DNA from: JBKEDS01 sp047975545
Lineage (GTDB): Bacteria > Bacteroidota > Bacteroidia > Flavobacteriales > Flavobacteriaceae
Assembly (NCBI GenBank): GCA_047975545.1
Contig: JBKEDS010000016.1
Span: forward strand, 1 to 33,042
Direction of reading: 5' to 3'
Length of the DNA: 33,042 bases
The notes under the pieces are model-generated. The model worked only from the letters and a program-made list of their open reading frames with translations. It was not told the DNA's origin and did no database searches. How positions within the stretch are numbered: the stretch's first letter is position 1; every line of letters begins with the position of its first letter. Made by a program: the position numbers and the translations under genes. Shown in pieces: positions 23,347 to 31,427 of this stretch.

Positions 23347-25035
23347 ATGCGCTGGACCATAAAACCCAAACCAGAACCCGAAAAAATTAAAGCCTTACAG
23401 GAATCCCTTGGGGTCGACGCCATCGTGGCCACCTTATTGGTGCAACGCGGCATAGAAACTTTTGAAAATGCCAAAGCCTTTTTCCGTCCCGATTTAAGCC
23501 ATTTGCACGACCCCTATTTAATGAAGGATATGCACAAGGCCGTAGCACGCATACAACAGGCCTTGCAACAAAACGAAAATATTCTAATTTATGGCGATTA
23601 CGATGTCGATGGCACCACGGCGGTTGCCTTAGTAAGTTCGTACCTAAAAACAAAAACCGATTTAGTGGCTACTTATATTCCGGACAGATACCACGAAGGC
23701 TATGGCATTTCGTTTAAAGGTATCGATTTTGCCGAGGACAATGGTTTTTCGCTTATCATAGCCTTGGATTGTGGTATAAAAGCCATTGATAAAGTAGCTT
23801 ATGCCAAAGCAAAAGGTGTCGATTTTATTATTTGCGACCACCATAGGCCGGGCAATGAAATTCCCGATGCCATTGCCGTTATAGATCCCAAGCAGCAGGA
23901 TTGCAATTACCCGTATAACGAACTTTGCGGCTGCGGCATTGGGTTTAAACTGGTTCAGGCATTGGAGCAGTCCGAAGGAAACCCGATAGAAAACCTAATA
24001 CCGTACCTCGATTTGGTAGCCATAGCCATTGGCGCCGATATTGTACCCATAACGGGCGAAAACAGGGTGTTGGCGCACATGGGCTTAAATGTTATAAATA
24101 CCAATCCCAGGCCAGGCATCAAGGCCTTGGTTGCCCAAGTAAAAAAAGAAGAACTAAATATTATAGATGTCGTATTTATTATTGCGCCCCGTATAAATGC
24201 CGCCGGGCGCATGAAACACGGCAACCATGCCGTAACCCTGCTAACAGAAACCGATTTTAACCATGCCGTTCATTTTGCTGCCGAAATAGAAGTTTTTAAT
24301 TCCGATAGAAAAGAAGAAGATAGCCGCATTACCGAAGAAGCCTTACAGCAAATAGAAACCCTTGGCGAACAAAACCGTTTTACCACGGTGGTTTATCAGG
24401 ATAATTGGCATAAGGGCGTTATCGGCATTGTAGCCTCCCGCCTAACCGAAACCTATTACCGTCCAACATTGGTATTTACCAAAAGCGGCGATAAACTGGC
24501 GGCTTCGGCACGCTCGGTATCGGGGTTCGACGTTTATAAGGCCCTGGAAGCCTGCAGCGAGCATATTGAACAATTTGGAGGGCATAAATACGCAGCAGGA
24601 TTAACGCTTAAAGAAGAAAATTACTTGGCGTTTAAACAGGCCTTTGAATACGAAGTTTCAAAAACAATAGACAAAACCTTATTAACGCCCGAGCTAAAAA
24701 TCGATGCCCAAATAAACTTAAATGATATTACGCCAAAATTTTACCGTATTTTAAAACAATTTGCGCCTTTTGGCCCCGGCAACATGGCACCCATTTTTTT
24801 AACCGAAAACGTAACCGATACGGGCTACGGCAAATGTGTTGGACAGGACGAATTGCATTTGCGGGTTACGGTTAAGCAAGCACAATCCAATAATTTTGTT
24901 GGCATTGGCTTCAACTTGTGTTCCAAATTAAATTTGGTTTCGAACAAAAAAACCTTCAGTATTGTATATTCTATTGATGAAAACGAATGGCAGGGCAATG
25001 TTTCGCTTCAACTTAAATTAAAAGATATTAAGTAA
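23347..25035 (+). CDS. recJ: Single-stranded-DNA-specific exonuclease RecJ
   Basis: RecJ is a 5'-3' single-strand DNA exonuclease of the DHH family that works in recombination and mismatch repair. The 562 residues are the normal length. Motifs in order are DYDVDGTTAVALV (motif I, about 80-92), IALDCGIKA (motif II), CDHHRPG (the DHH motif) and INAAGRMKHG (motif IV). HKGVIGIVASRL and GGHKYAAGLTL belong to the DHHA1 domain, and a C-terminal OB fold follows. It starts nine bases after the PNGase F-like gene, so the two are probably on one transcript although unrelated in function. Confidence 0.95.
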   Translation: MRWTIKPKPEPEKIKALQESLGVDAIVATLLVQRGIETFENAKAFFRPDLSHLHDPYLMKDMHKAVARIQQALQQNENILIYGDYDVDGTTAVALVSSYLKTKTDLVATYIPDRYHEGYGISFKGIDFAEDNGFSLIIALDCGIKAIDKVAYAKAKGVDFIICDHHRPGNEIPDAIAVIDPKQQDCNYPYNELCGCGIGFKLVQALEQSEGNPIENLIPYLDLVAIAIGADIVPITGENRVLAHMGLNVINTNPRPGIKALVAQVKKEELNIIDVVFIIAPRINAAGRMKHGNHAVTLLTETDFNHAVHFAAEIEVFNSDRKEEDSRITEEALQQIETLGEQNRFTTVVYQDNWHKGVIGIVASRLTETYYRPTLVFTKSGDKLAASARSVSGFDVYKALEACSEHIEQFGGHKYAAGLTLKEENYLAFKQAFEYEVSKTIDKTLLTPELKIDAQINLNDITPKFYRILKQFAPFGPGNMAPIFLTENVTDTGYGKCVGQDELHLRVTVKQAQSNNFVGIGFNLCSKLNLVSNKKTFSIVYSIDENEWQGNVSLQLKLKDIK

Positions 25036-25053
25036 AGATTATTTATTGAAACT

Positions 25054-26307
25054 ATGGCAAAAACAGACCCTTATGCGGCGCTTCGCTTTAAAGAGTTTAA
25101 CGTATTTTTATTGGTGCGCTTTGTTTTGGTATTTGGCTGGTCCATGCAGTTTATCGTTATCGAATGGGAAGTGTACAGCTTAACCAAAGACCCCTTGGCG
25201 CTTGGCATTATCGGGTTAATGGAAATTATTCCGGCCTTTACCATGGCCTTGTTTGCCGGGCATATCGTGGACCGAAGGGAAAAACGCAACTTATTGGCAA
25301 AGTGCATAGCGGCATTTTCGTTAATAAGTTTTGGCTTGTTTTTGTTAACCTGGGATAAAATTGTGGCCGGGTGGGAAACCAAAACCATTTTGTACGGGGT
25401 TTACGCCCTGGTATTTTTTGGGGGCTTTTTGCGTTCGTTTTTTGGGCCTACTATTTTTTCGTTAATTGCTTTAATCGTTCCAAAATCGGTATACCCAAAT
25501 GCGGCAACGTGGAGTTCGAGCACATGGAAAGCGGCCAGTGTTCTTGGGGCGCTTTTTGGTGGGTTTTTTATCCATTGGATAGGGGTGGACAGAACGCTTT
25601 GTATTATTTTGGGGTTGGTAATTTTATCGTTAGTACTCACCTTTCAAATTAAAAAGAAACCCATACTAAACACCAAAATAGGCGAACCCGTAACCGAAAG
25701 TTTAAAAGCGGGGGTTAAGTTCGTATTTTCAAATAAAGCCATTCTTGGTGCCTTAACCTTGGATATGATTGCCGTATTATTTGGCGGAACGGTAGCGCTG
25801 TTGTCGGTGTTTGCACAGGATGTTTTAAAGGTTGGGTCGCAAGGTTTTGGGGTGTTAAACGCTTCTATTTCGTTGGGGAGCATTGCAAGCATGTTTTTAA
25901 CCACTTATTTGCCCGTTGCCAAAAATGCGGGCAAAAAACTGTTGCTGGCTATTTTTGTGTTTGGTTTGTGTATTATTGCCTTTGGGCTTTCGTCGGTATT
26001 TTGGGTAAGCGTTGTGGCTTTGTTTTTAAGCGGGGCTGCCGATGGTGTTTCCATGGTAATACGCCAAACCATTTTGCAGTTAAAAACGCCGGACGATATG
26101 CGGGGTAGGGTATCGTCGGTAAATTCTATGTTCGTGGGGTCGTCCAACGAATTGGGCGCTTTCGAAAGTGGTTTGGCCGCCAAACTTCTCGGCCCGGCAA
26201 GAGCCGTTATTTTTGGCGGTATCATGACCCTGATTACCGTTACTATTATAGGCAAAAAGAACAAAGTCCTCCGAAATTTGGATATAACGGAAGATTACGG
26301 GCAATAG
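25054..26307 (+). CDS. Major facilitator superfamily transporter
   Basis: This 417-residue inner-membrane protein has about 12 membrane segments and the MFS cytoplasmic loop motif HIVDRREKRNLLAKC after segment 2. RFVLVFGWSMQFIVIEWEVY at the N-terminus and MRGRVSSVNSMFVGSSNELG in the second half place it near the EntS/DHA3-like exporters. The substrate is unknown. It starts 18 bases after recJ and is the last gene of this run, converging on the thioesterase with 22 bases between them; no hairpin is visible there. Confidence 0.88.
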   Translation: MAKTDPYAALRFKEFNVFLLVRFVLVFGWSMQFIVIEWEVYSLTKDPLALGIIGLMEIIPAFTMALFAGHIVDRREKRNLLAKCIAAFSLISFGLFLLTWDKIVAGWETKTILYGVYALVFFGGFLRSFFGPTIFSLIALIVPKSVYPNAATWSSSTWKAASVLGALFGGFFIHWIGVDRTLCIILGLVILSLVLTFQIKKKPILNTKIGEPVTESLKAGVKFVFSNKAILGALTLDMIAVLFGGTVALLSVFAQDVLKVGSQGFGVLNASISLGSIASMFLTTYLPVAKNAGKKLLLAIFVFGLCIIAFGLSSVFWVSVVALFLSGAADGVSMVIRQTILQLKTPDDMRGRVSSVNSMFVGSSNELGAFESGLAAKLLGPARAVIFGGIMTLITVTIIGKKNKVLRNLDITEDYGQ

Positions 26308-26329
26308 CCTTGTCAGCAATATCCTGAAT

Positions 26330-26839
26330 CTACTCAAAAAGTGCTTTGAGTTCCGTGGCTTCGTGGGGTTTTATTTTTCCCGACAGCAATAAACTTAGTT
26401 GTTTGCGGCGCAGAGCGGCGGCGTAGCGCTCCTTTTCCAGTTCGGTTTCGGGGATTATTTCGGGAACGGCAACGGGCCTTCCGGTTTCATCTACGGCTAC
26501 AAAAGTGTAAATACCTTCGTTGGCTTTGGTTTTATGGCCGGATTCGCGATCTTCAATCCAAACATCGATAAATACTTCAACCGAAGTTTTAAAGGCGCGC
26601 GAAACTTTGGCCTCGACCGTTACCACGCTACCAAGGGGCACGGCCCTGTTAAAGGCCACATGGTTTACCGAAGCCGTTACCACAATGCGGCGGCTATGGC
26701 GCCTGGCCGCAATGCTGGCCGCCCGATCCATACGGGCCAAAAGCTCGCCCCCAAACAAATTGTTTAGCGGATTGGTTTCGCCGGGCAAAACCATATCGGT
26801 TAAGGTTGTTTTGGACTGTTCGGGTGTTTTGGCTTCCAT
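26330..26839 (-). CDS. Acyl-CoA thioesterase (YciA-type hotdog fold)
   Basis: This enzyme hydrolyses acyl-CoA to free fatty acid and CoA in the cytoplasm. From the ATG at 26839 it has 169 residues and begins MEAKTPEQSKTTLTD. The active-site region is NPLNNLFGGELLARMDRAA, with the acidic residue Asp38 followed by the hotdog helix. VNHVAFNRAVPLGS and SVEVFIDVWIED complete the fold. An upstream in-frame TTG at 26857 is rejected because it forms part of the -7 promoter box at 26855-26862. The leader is therefore only about ten bases. Confidence 0.9.
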   Translation of the reverse strand: MEAKTPEQSKTTLTDMVLPGETNPLNNLFGGELLARMDRAASIAARRHSRRIVVTASVNHVAFNRAVPLGSVVTVEAKVSRAFKTSVEVFIDVWIEDRESGHKTKANEGIYTFVAVDETGRPVAVPEIIPETELEKERYAAALRRKQLSLLLSGKIKPHEATELKALFE

Positions 26840-26854
26840 GCTACAATTTTGCGG

Positions 26855-26884
26855 CAAAGGTAATCGGTTTTTTTGGCTTTACAA
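26855..26884 (-). promoter_or_regulatory. Thioesterase promoter (TTG-N19-TACCTTTG)
   Basis: On the minus strand, TTG at 26884-26882 and TACCTTTG at 26862-26855 are separated by exactly 19 bases, the same geometry as the ompA promoter. The -33 TTG is also the last Leu codon of the broken regulator frame that ends at 26879, so the promoter overlaps that remnant. Transcription would start only about nine bases before the ATG. Confidence 0.7.
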
Positions 26885-27130
26885 GTTTATTAAATAATCC
26901 CGTAATTCGGTTTTTTCGTCTAAACCTAATTTCTTTTTTAGCCTATACCATGATGACTGTAACGAACGTGGGTAGATGTTTAAAATATTTGCTATTTCCT
27001 TGGTGATCATGTGCAGTTTTATAAAAATACAGTGACTGAGTTATATATCGGTAAGCGAAGTGTGTAGTTTGTTTAGCTGGGTAATATATCCCGAATGTAG
27101 GGTATTGAAGTGTTTTTAAAAGTTGATCAA
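26879..27130 (-). pseudogene. Severed LuxR-type helix-turn-helix end of the neighbouring regulator
   Basis: Directly after the stop of the membrane regulator (TAA at 27133-27131), the same frame continues for 82 sense or stop codons to a final TAA at 26881-26879. It is interrupted only by TAA at 27118-27116 and 27043-27041. The translation reads LINF, stop, KHFNTLHSGYITQLNKLHTS and LTDI, stop, then LSHCIFIKLHMITKEIANIL followed by NIYPRSLQSSWYRLKKKLGL and DEKTELRDYLINL. This matches the LuxR-type domain that ends many flavobacterial sensor-regulators (F..HF..LH, LTxxELxxC, KEIAxxLN, PRS, YRLRKKL). The stops fall where homologues usually have Glu or another charged residue, and no insertion or deletion is needed. 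Confidence 0.8.
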
Positions 27131-28198
27131 TTAATCGACTTGCTCCAATTTAAAATCGATTTCCTTAATTATTATTTTTATGGCTTTTTGTGTTTGGCTA
27201 ATTTCCTTATCGGTATATTTTTCTAATTTTTTCTTAATTTCTTTTATGTACTGTGTGTCGTTTAAGGCCTGTAACGAAGTGTCCATGATTTGTTTGTCCT
27301 TGGCTTCATCGTTTGCCTTGTATTGGTTTAGTTCAAGCATGAGCAGCTTTTCTTTATTTGTAAAATGCCGCCAAAGGTAAAACGATAGAAAAATAGTAAA
27401 TATTAATATGCCCAGTAAAACAAAAGCGGCTATTTTGTAGGAGTCCTTCGTGCGTTCCAAAAAGCTTAGCTGGAGTTTTTGGTTTTCCAGTTCTTGAGCG
27501 TGGTTGTGCTCCCGCATTTCCAACTGGAGGTTTAGGTTTGTTATGGTTTGTTCCTTGAGTAGGGCGGGAATGGTTTTGGAGTCGTTAGAGCCTGTTAGCT
27601 CCAAGTTAAAAATACAATCGGACGAAATACCCCGTGCTTGGTGTACCGATGCGGATATAATGTTGATGCCCGAAACAAAATCGGCCGGCGATAAAATTTG
27701 GGTATGTACCATGGCTTCGTTCTCGGAAGCAAAAATTAAACTGCTGGCTTTTGTGTCGCCTGCAATAACACCATAGGGCATGTTGTTGCGCATAACTTCT
27801 TTGCCGTTTAAATAAATTACCACGCCGTCGTCCCGTTGTACATTCAGCATATAGGTTAAATAGTCGTGCGGATTTTCTAAAACAAACGATTTTCTAAAAT
27901 ATTTGGCTATATCTTTATTCGCTGGGTCGTCGCCATAATTAATAGTGGTTTTAACCAAGCTGTCGCCATAACCTATGGGGGTAATGCCTTTTTTCCATTC
28001 GTTTGTGTCCTTGTACAAAAACCAATCATTGGGCAGCATCCGGCTATCGTCGTAGTACTCCCATTCGTCGCCTGTCGAAATGATTGCTGTTTGCCCAAAT
28101 GCGGTATTAAAAGCAAATCCAAGGAAAAAAAGTATAAAGAAAAGGAAGGTCTTGCTACGTGTTTTTGTGGGGATATTACAGTGTATAATAGTCTTCAT
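27131..28198 (-). CDS. Membrane-anchored sensor of a LuxR-type regulator, truncated before its DNA-binding domain
   Basis: The ATG at 28198 (MKTIIHCNIPTKTRSKTF) gives 355 residues; further upstream codons are AT-rich non-coding sequence. A signal peptide covers about 1-36. Next comes an extracytoplasmic beta-sandwich (about 37-205; GDEWEYYDDSRMLPNDWF, VQRDDGVVIYLNGKEV) resembling galactose-binding-like domains. A coiled coil follows at about 215-250, a membrane helix at 256-276 (IAAFVLLGILIFTIFLSFYL), and a cytoplasmic coiled coil ending KAIKIIIKEIDFKLEQVD. Family members carry a LuxR helix-turn-helix immediately after this point; here it is cut off by a TAA, though its remnant lies downstream in frame. 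Divergence from susC suggests it once sensed the glycan imported by that system. The truncated protein could still be made and inserted. Confidence 0.75.
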   Translation of the reverse strand: MKTIIHCNIPTKTRSKTFLFFILFFLGFAFNTAFGQTAIISTGDEWEYYDDSRMLPNDWFLYKDTNEWKKGITPIGYGDSLVKTTINYGDDPANKDIAKYFRKSFVLENPHDYLTYMLNVQRDDGVVIYLNGKEVMRNNMPYGVIAGDTKASSLIFASENEAMVHTQILSPADFVSGINIISASVHQARGISSDCIFNLELTGSNDSKTIPALLKEQTITNLNLQLEMREHNHAQELENQKLQLSFLERTKDSYKIAAFVLLGILIFTIFLSFYLWRHFTNKEKLLMLELNQYKANDEAKDKQIMDTSLQALNDTQYIKEIKKKLEKYTDKEISQTQKAIKIIIKEIDFKLEQVD

Positions 28199-28252
28199 AT
28201 TGTAAAAATAAAATATAGTATTTACAAAGTATAAATATAAGCAATTAACAAT

Positions 28253-28295
28253 AATGTAGTAGGTATGTAACAAAAATGTAGTAGATAAATAGTAG
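28253..28295 (+). repeat. Direct repeats upstream of susC, possible operator
   Basis: AATGTAGTAG occurs at 28253-28262 and 28275-28284, 22 bases apart start to start, which is about two helical turns. A shorter version, AATAGTAG, follows at 28288-28295. They lie in the 164-base divergent region between the regulator and susC. No exact TAnnTTTG box is seen in this region on either strand; the nearest are TAGTTTG (28293-28299) for susC and TACTTTG for the regulator, each one base short. Confidence 0.5.
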
Positions 28296-28362
28296 TTTGT
28301 TTTTTGGTTTTTTTGCAATAAAATAATTAATTGCCCCAACAAAACACAAACTATACCCAATT

Positions 28363-31300
28363 ATGAAGAAATTATTACAACTATTTATGCTCATTTTTTT
28401 GAGTATTGTGCAATATGGTTTTGCACAAAAAACAATTACGGGAGTAGTATCTAATAATGCAATGCCCTTGCCCGGGGTTTCCATTGTTATTAAAGGCACT
28501 ACACAAGGCACCTCCACCGATTTTGATGGTAACTACGCCATAAACGCCACTTCGGGCGATGTGCTGGTGTTTAGCTATGTGGGTATGGAAACCCAAGAAA
28601 TAATAGTAGGGGCGCAATCGACCATAAATGTAGACTTGCAGGAAAGCAGTAGTGTACTCGATGAGGTGGTTGTTACCGCCCAAGGGATTAAAAAAGAGAA
28701 AAAATCGTTGGGGTACGCCATTTCCGAAGTTGACGAGAACGAACTAAAAAACAAGCCCGAAGCCGATGTATCGCGTACGCTACAAGGAAAAGTAGCGGGT
28801 GTGCAAATTTCGGCGGCAAGTGGTAGTGCGGGCGAAACAACCGATATAACCATTCGCTCCAAAGTTTCTATTAATGTAGATAATAGTCCTTTAATAGTAG
28901 TAAACAACGTGCCTTTTTCGGGTAATTTATTGGATATAGACCCCAACGACATTGAAAGCCTAAATGTTTTAAAAGGCCTAAATGCCAGCGTGCTTTACGG
29001 TAGTGCGGGCAGGAATGGGGTTATTTTAATACAAACCAAAAGCGGGGCCGCCAAAATGGGCGAAAAAAGCGTTAACATAAGCCTCTCGCAAACCACTTAT
29101 GCCAATGTGGTTTCCGGTTTGCCCGATTACCAAAATACGTATGGGCAAGGTTCCGATTTTAATTACGCCGCAGGAAACCTCGGCTCCTGGGGACCGGCCT
29201 TTACCGATTTGGATTACGTGCTACACCCTTATTCCGGAAACTCGGCATTTCCCGAATACAATGGTGTTTTGGTGCCTTTCGAAGCGGCCAAAAACAACGT
29301 AAAAAACTTTTTTAAAACGGGTATAAGCTCGACCACGTCCTTAAATATTTCAACATCGCAGGAGTCTACCTCGTTTAATATGTCCGTAGGCTATACCAAC
29401 GAGCAAGGCCTTGTGGGCAACAACGACCTAAAGCGTTTTAATGTTGGCGTTGGCGGGGCGGCCAAAATAACGGATAAACTAACATTGGGTTCCAGTTTGA
29501 ATTATTCGAACAGAAAACGAAACTCCTACGACGAGGACCAACTGTTCGATTTAATTTTTTACATGCCCCGAAATATCGACGTTTATAACTTGCCCTACCA
29601 AGATGCACAAGGCAAAAACGTATATTACCGCAGTAATATAAACCCCAATTGGTTAATACACAACACGAACGACTTTGACGATGTGTCGCGGGTTTTTGGA
29701 AATTTTAACGCCAATTACCAACTTAACGATAATATAGGTTTAACGTACAGGGTGGGTTACGATTACGAAAACTACAACCAATTGGATTATTCCAACAAAG
29801 GCGGGCTGGACGACTTCGAATTTGGATATTTAAACATAAGCGGAACAAAGCAAGTGGTGGTAGACCAAACTTTTATGGCCAATTTTAACTACGATTTATC
29901 CGAAAAAATAAGCCTCGACGGCCAATTGGGGGTAAACTCAAAATTGGAAACCTATAAACAAAACGCTTCCGAAAACACAAACCAAATTGTGTACGGCTTT
30001 TTCAGGCCCAGCAATTTTACCACCCAAACTAACGATTACACCGAACGAAAAACAAACCTATCGGGTGTTTTTTCGCAATTAAGTTTTAGTTACGATAAAT
30101 ATTTGTTTTTAAATTTATCCGGAAGAAACGATTTTGGCTCGACGGTAGAACCCGAAAACCGAAGCCTATTTTACCCCGGGGTTTCATTATCCTTCATTCC
30201 AACATCGGCGTTTAATTTCAACACCAAAGCCATAAACTACTTAAAACTGCGCGGGGCTTACGCCACCTCATCGGGCTACCCCGGCGCCTATAAAACCCGA
30301 ACGGCATTAAACACCTTAAACCCAAGGTTTGTTAGTCCCGAATATGGCAATATTATTACAAATGCCAGCGATAGGGCTTTGGCAAACCCCAATTTAAAGC
30401 CCGAACTGCATAAGGAAATAGAAATAGGGCTGGAAAGTAAATTGCTAAACAACCGGGTAAGTTTGGAAGCCTCGATTTTTAAGCGCATTTCCGAGGACGG
30501 TATTCTTGCGGCCGAACTACCAACCGAAATGGGCTACGAGGAAACCATTATCAATGCCGGTAGGATAGATACAAAAGGTATTGAAATAGATTTAGGCATA
30601 GACCTTATTAAAAATAAAAATTTTAACTGGAACCTGCGAAACCTATTTACAGCTTACGAAACCACTGTAGTCGATACGCCCTATGGCGATGTGTACTTGG
30701 GCAACGGCAGTTGGGCTATCGAGGGGCAACCCCTTGGAATTTTTAAGGGCAGCTATATTTTGCGCGACTCTGAGGGCAATTACCTTATTAACCCCAACAC
30801 CGGATATATTATGAGTAGCGGCGATGCCGGTTTTCAGGACGAAATAATTGCAAACCCCTCACCGGACTGGGCGCTAACAACCATAAGTGCCATTAGCTAC
30901 AAAAACTTTACGCTTTCGGCGCAACTGGAGTACACCCACGGCGGCGAAGCCTATTCCGATTTGGCCGACGACCTACTCCGAAGGGGCGTAACAAAAGACA
31001 CCGAAAACAGGGAAGGCTCCTTTGTAATCCCAGGCGTATACGGCAATATGGCAACAGGCCTGCCCTACCTTGATGCCAACGGTAACACTATACCAAACAC
31101 CATACAGTTAAGCGGTAACGATGTGGCCTTTAACCATTTTTACAACCCCGACGATATGGCAACCTTCGACACATCGGTATTCCGTATTAGGGAAATAGCC
31201 TTGGGCTACACCCTTAAAAAAGACCAATTTAAAAACTTGCCGTTCCAATCTTTGGCCATAACCTTAAGTGGGCGAAATTTATTTTACAACGCCCCCGGAT

Positions 31301-31404
31301 TCCCAAAATACACCAATATCGACCCGGAACTGGACACAAGCGACGACGAAACCCGAGCACCCACAACATCCCGATATTCATTATCGCTATCGTTTACCTT
31401 TTAA
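28363..31404 (+). CDS. SusC/RagA family TonB-linked outer membrane transporter
   Basis: This outer-membrane barrel imports oligosaccharides or peptides captured by its SusD partner, powered by TonB. The 1013 residues are typical. The signal peptide is MKKLLQLFMLIFLSIVQYGF-AQ. A carboxypeptidase-like regulatory domain follows at about 23-95 (ITGVVSNNAMPLPGVSIVIK), then the TonB box region LDEVVVTAQG near 104-113, the plug domain (DVSRTLQGKVAGVQIS, DIESLNVLKGLNASVLYGSA) and the barrel, ending in the aromatic YSLSLSFTF. There is no N-terminal extension for a transmembrane anti-sigma factor, so ECF control through this protein is unlikely. susD starts 23 bases later. Confidence 0.95.
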   Translation: MKKLLQLFMLIFLSIVQYGFAQKTITGVVSNNAMPLPGVSIVIKGTTQGTSTDFDGNYAINATSGDVLVFSYVGMETQEIIVGAQSTINVDLQESSSVLDEVVVTAQGIKKEKKSLGYAISEVDENELKNKPEADVSRTLQGKVAGVQISAASGSAGETTDITIRSKVSINVDNSPLIVVNNVPFSGNLLDIDPNDIESLNVLKGLNASVLYGSAGRNGVILIQTKSGAAKMGEKSVNISLSQTTYANVVSGLPDYQNTYGQGSDFNYAAGNLGSWGPAFTDLDYVLHPYSGNSAFPEYNGVLVPFEAAKNNVKNFFKTGISSTTSLNISTSQESTSFNMSVGYTNEQGLVGNNDLKRFNVGVGGAAKITDKLTLGSSLNYSNRKRNSYDEDQLFDLIFYMPRNIDVYNLPYQDAQGKNVYYRSNINPNWLIHNTNDFDDVSRVFGNFNANYQLNDNIGLTYRVGYDYENYNQLDYSNKGGLDDFEFGYLNISGTKQVVVDQTFMANFNYDLSEKISLDGQLGVNSKLETYKQNASENTNQIVYGFFRPSNFTTQTNDYTERKTNLSGVFSQLSFSYDKYLFLNLSGRNDFGSTVEPENRSLFYPGVSLSFIPTSAFNFNTKAINYLKLRGAYATSSGYPGAYKTRTALNTLNPRFVSPEYGNIITNASDRALANPNLKPELHKEIEIGLESKLLNNRVSLEASIFKRISEDGILAAELPTEMGYEETIINAGRIDTKGIEIDLGIDLIKNKNFNWNLRNLFTAYETTVVDTPYGDVYLGNGSWAIEGQPLGIFKGSYILRDSEGNYLINPNTGYIMSSGDAGFQDEIIANPSPDWALTTISAISYKNFTLSAQLEYTHGGEAYSDLADDLLRRGVTKDTENREGSFVIPGVYGNMATGLPYLDANGNTIPNTIQLSGNDVAFNHFYNPDDMATFDTSVFRIREIALGYTLKKDQFKNLPFQSLAITLSGRNLFYNAPGFPKYTNIDPELDTSDDETRAPTTSRYSLSLSFTF

Positions 31405-31427
31405 TTAATATAAAGAAGAAAAATATT

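Noticed and set aside
25905..26264. 119-codon ORF on the minus strand inside the MFS gene
   Set aside because: It is a shadow of the MFS coding frame; the plus-strand protein has clear membrane segments and family motifs.
26840..26857. TTG start for the thioesterase
   Set aside because: The TTG is part of an exact TAnnTTTG promoter box, and homologues begin at the ATG (MEAKTPEQ).
28199..28360. 54-codon upstream extension of the membrane regulator
   Set aside because: It consists of AT-rich intergenic sequence that includes the susC promoter region; the ATG at 28198 starts a proper signal peptide.
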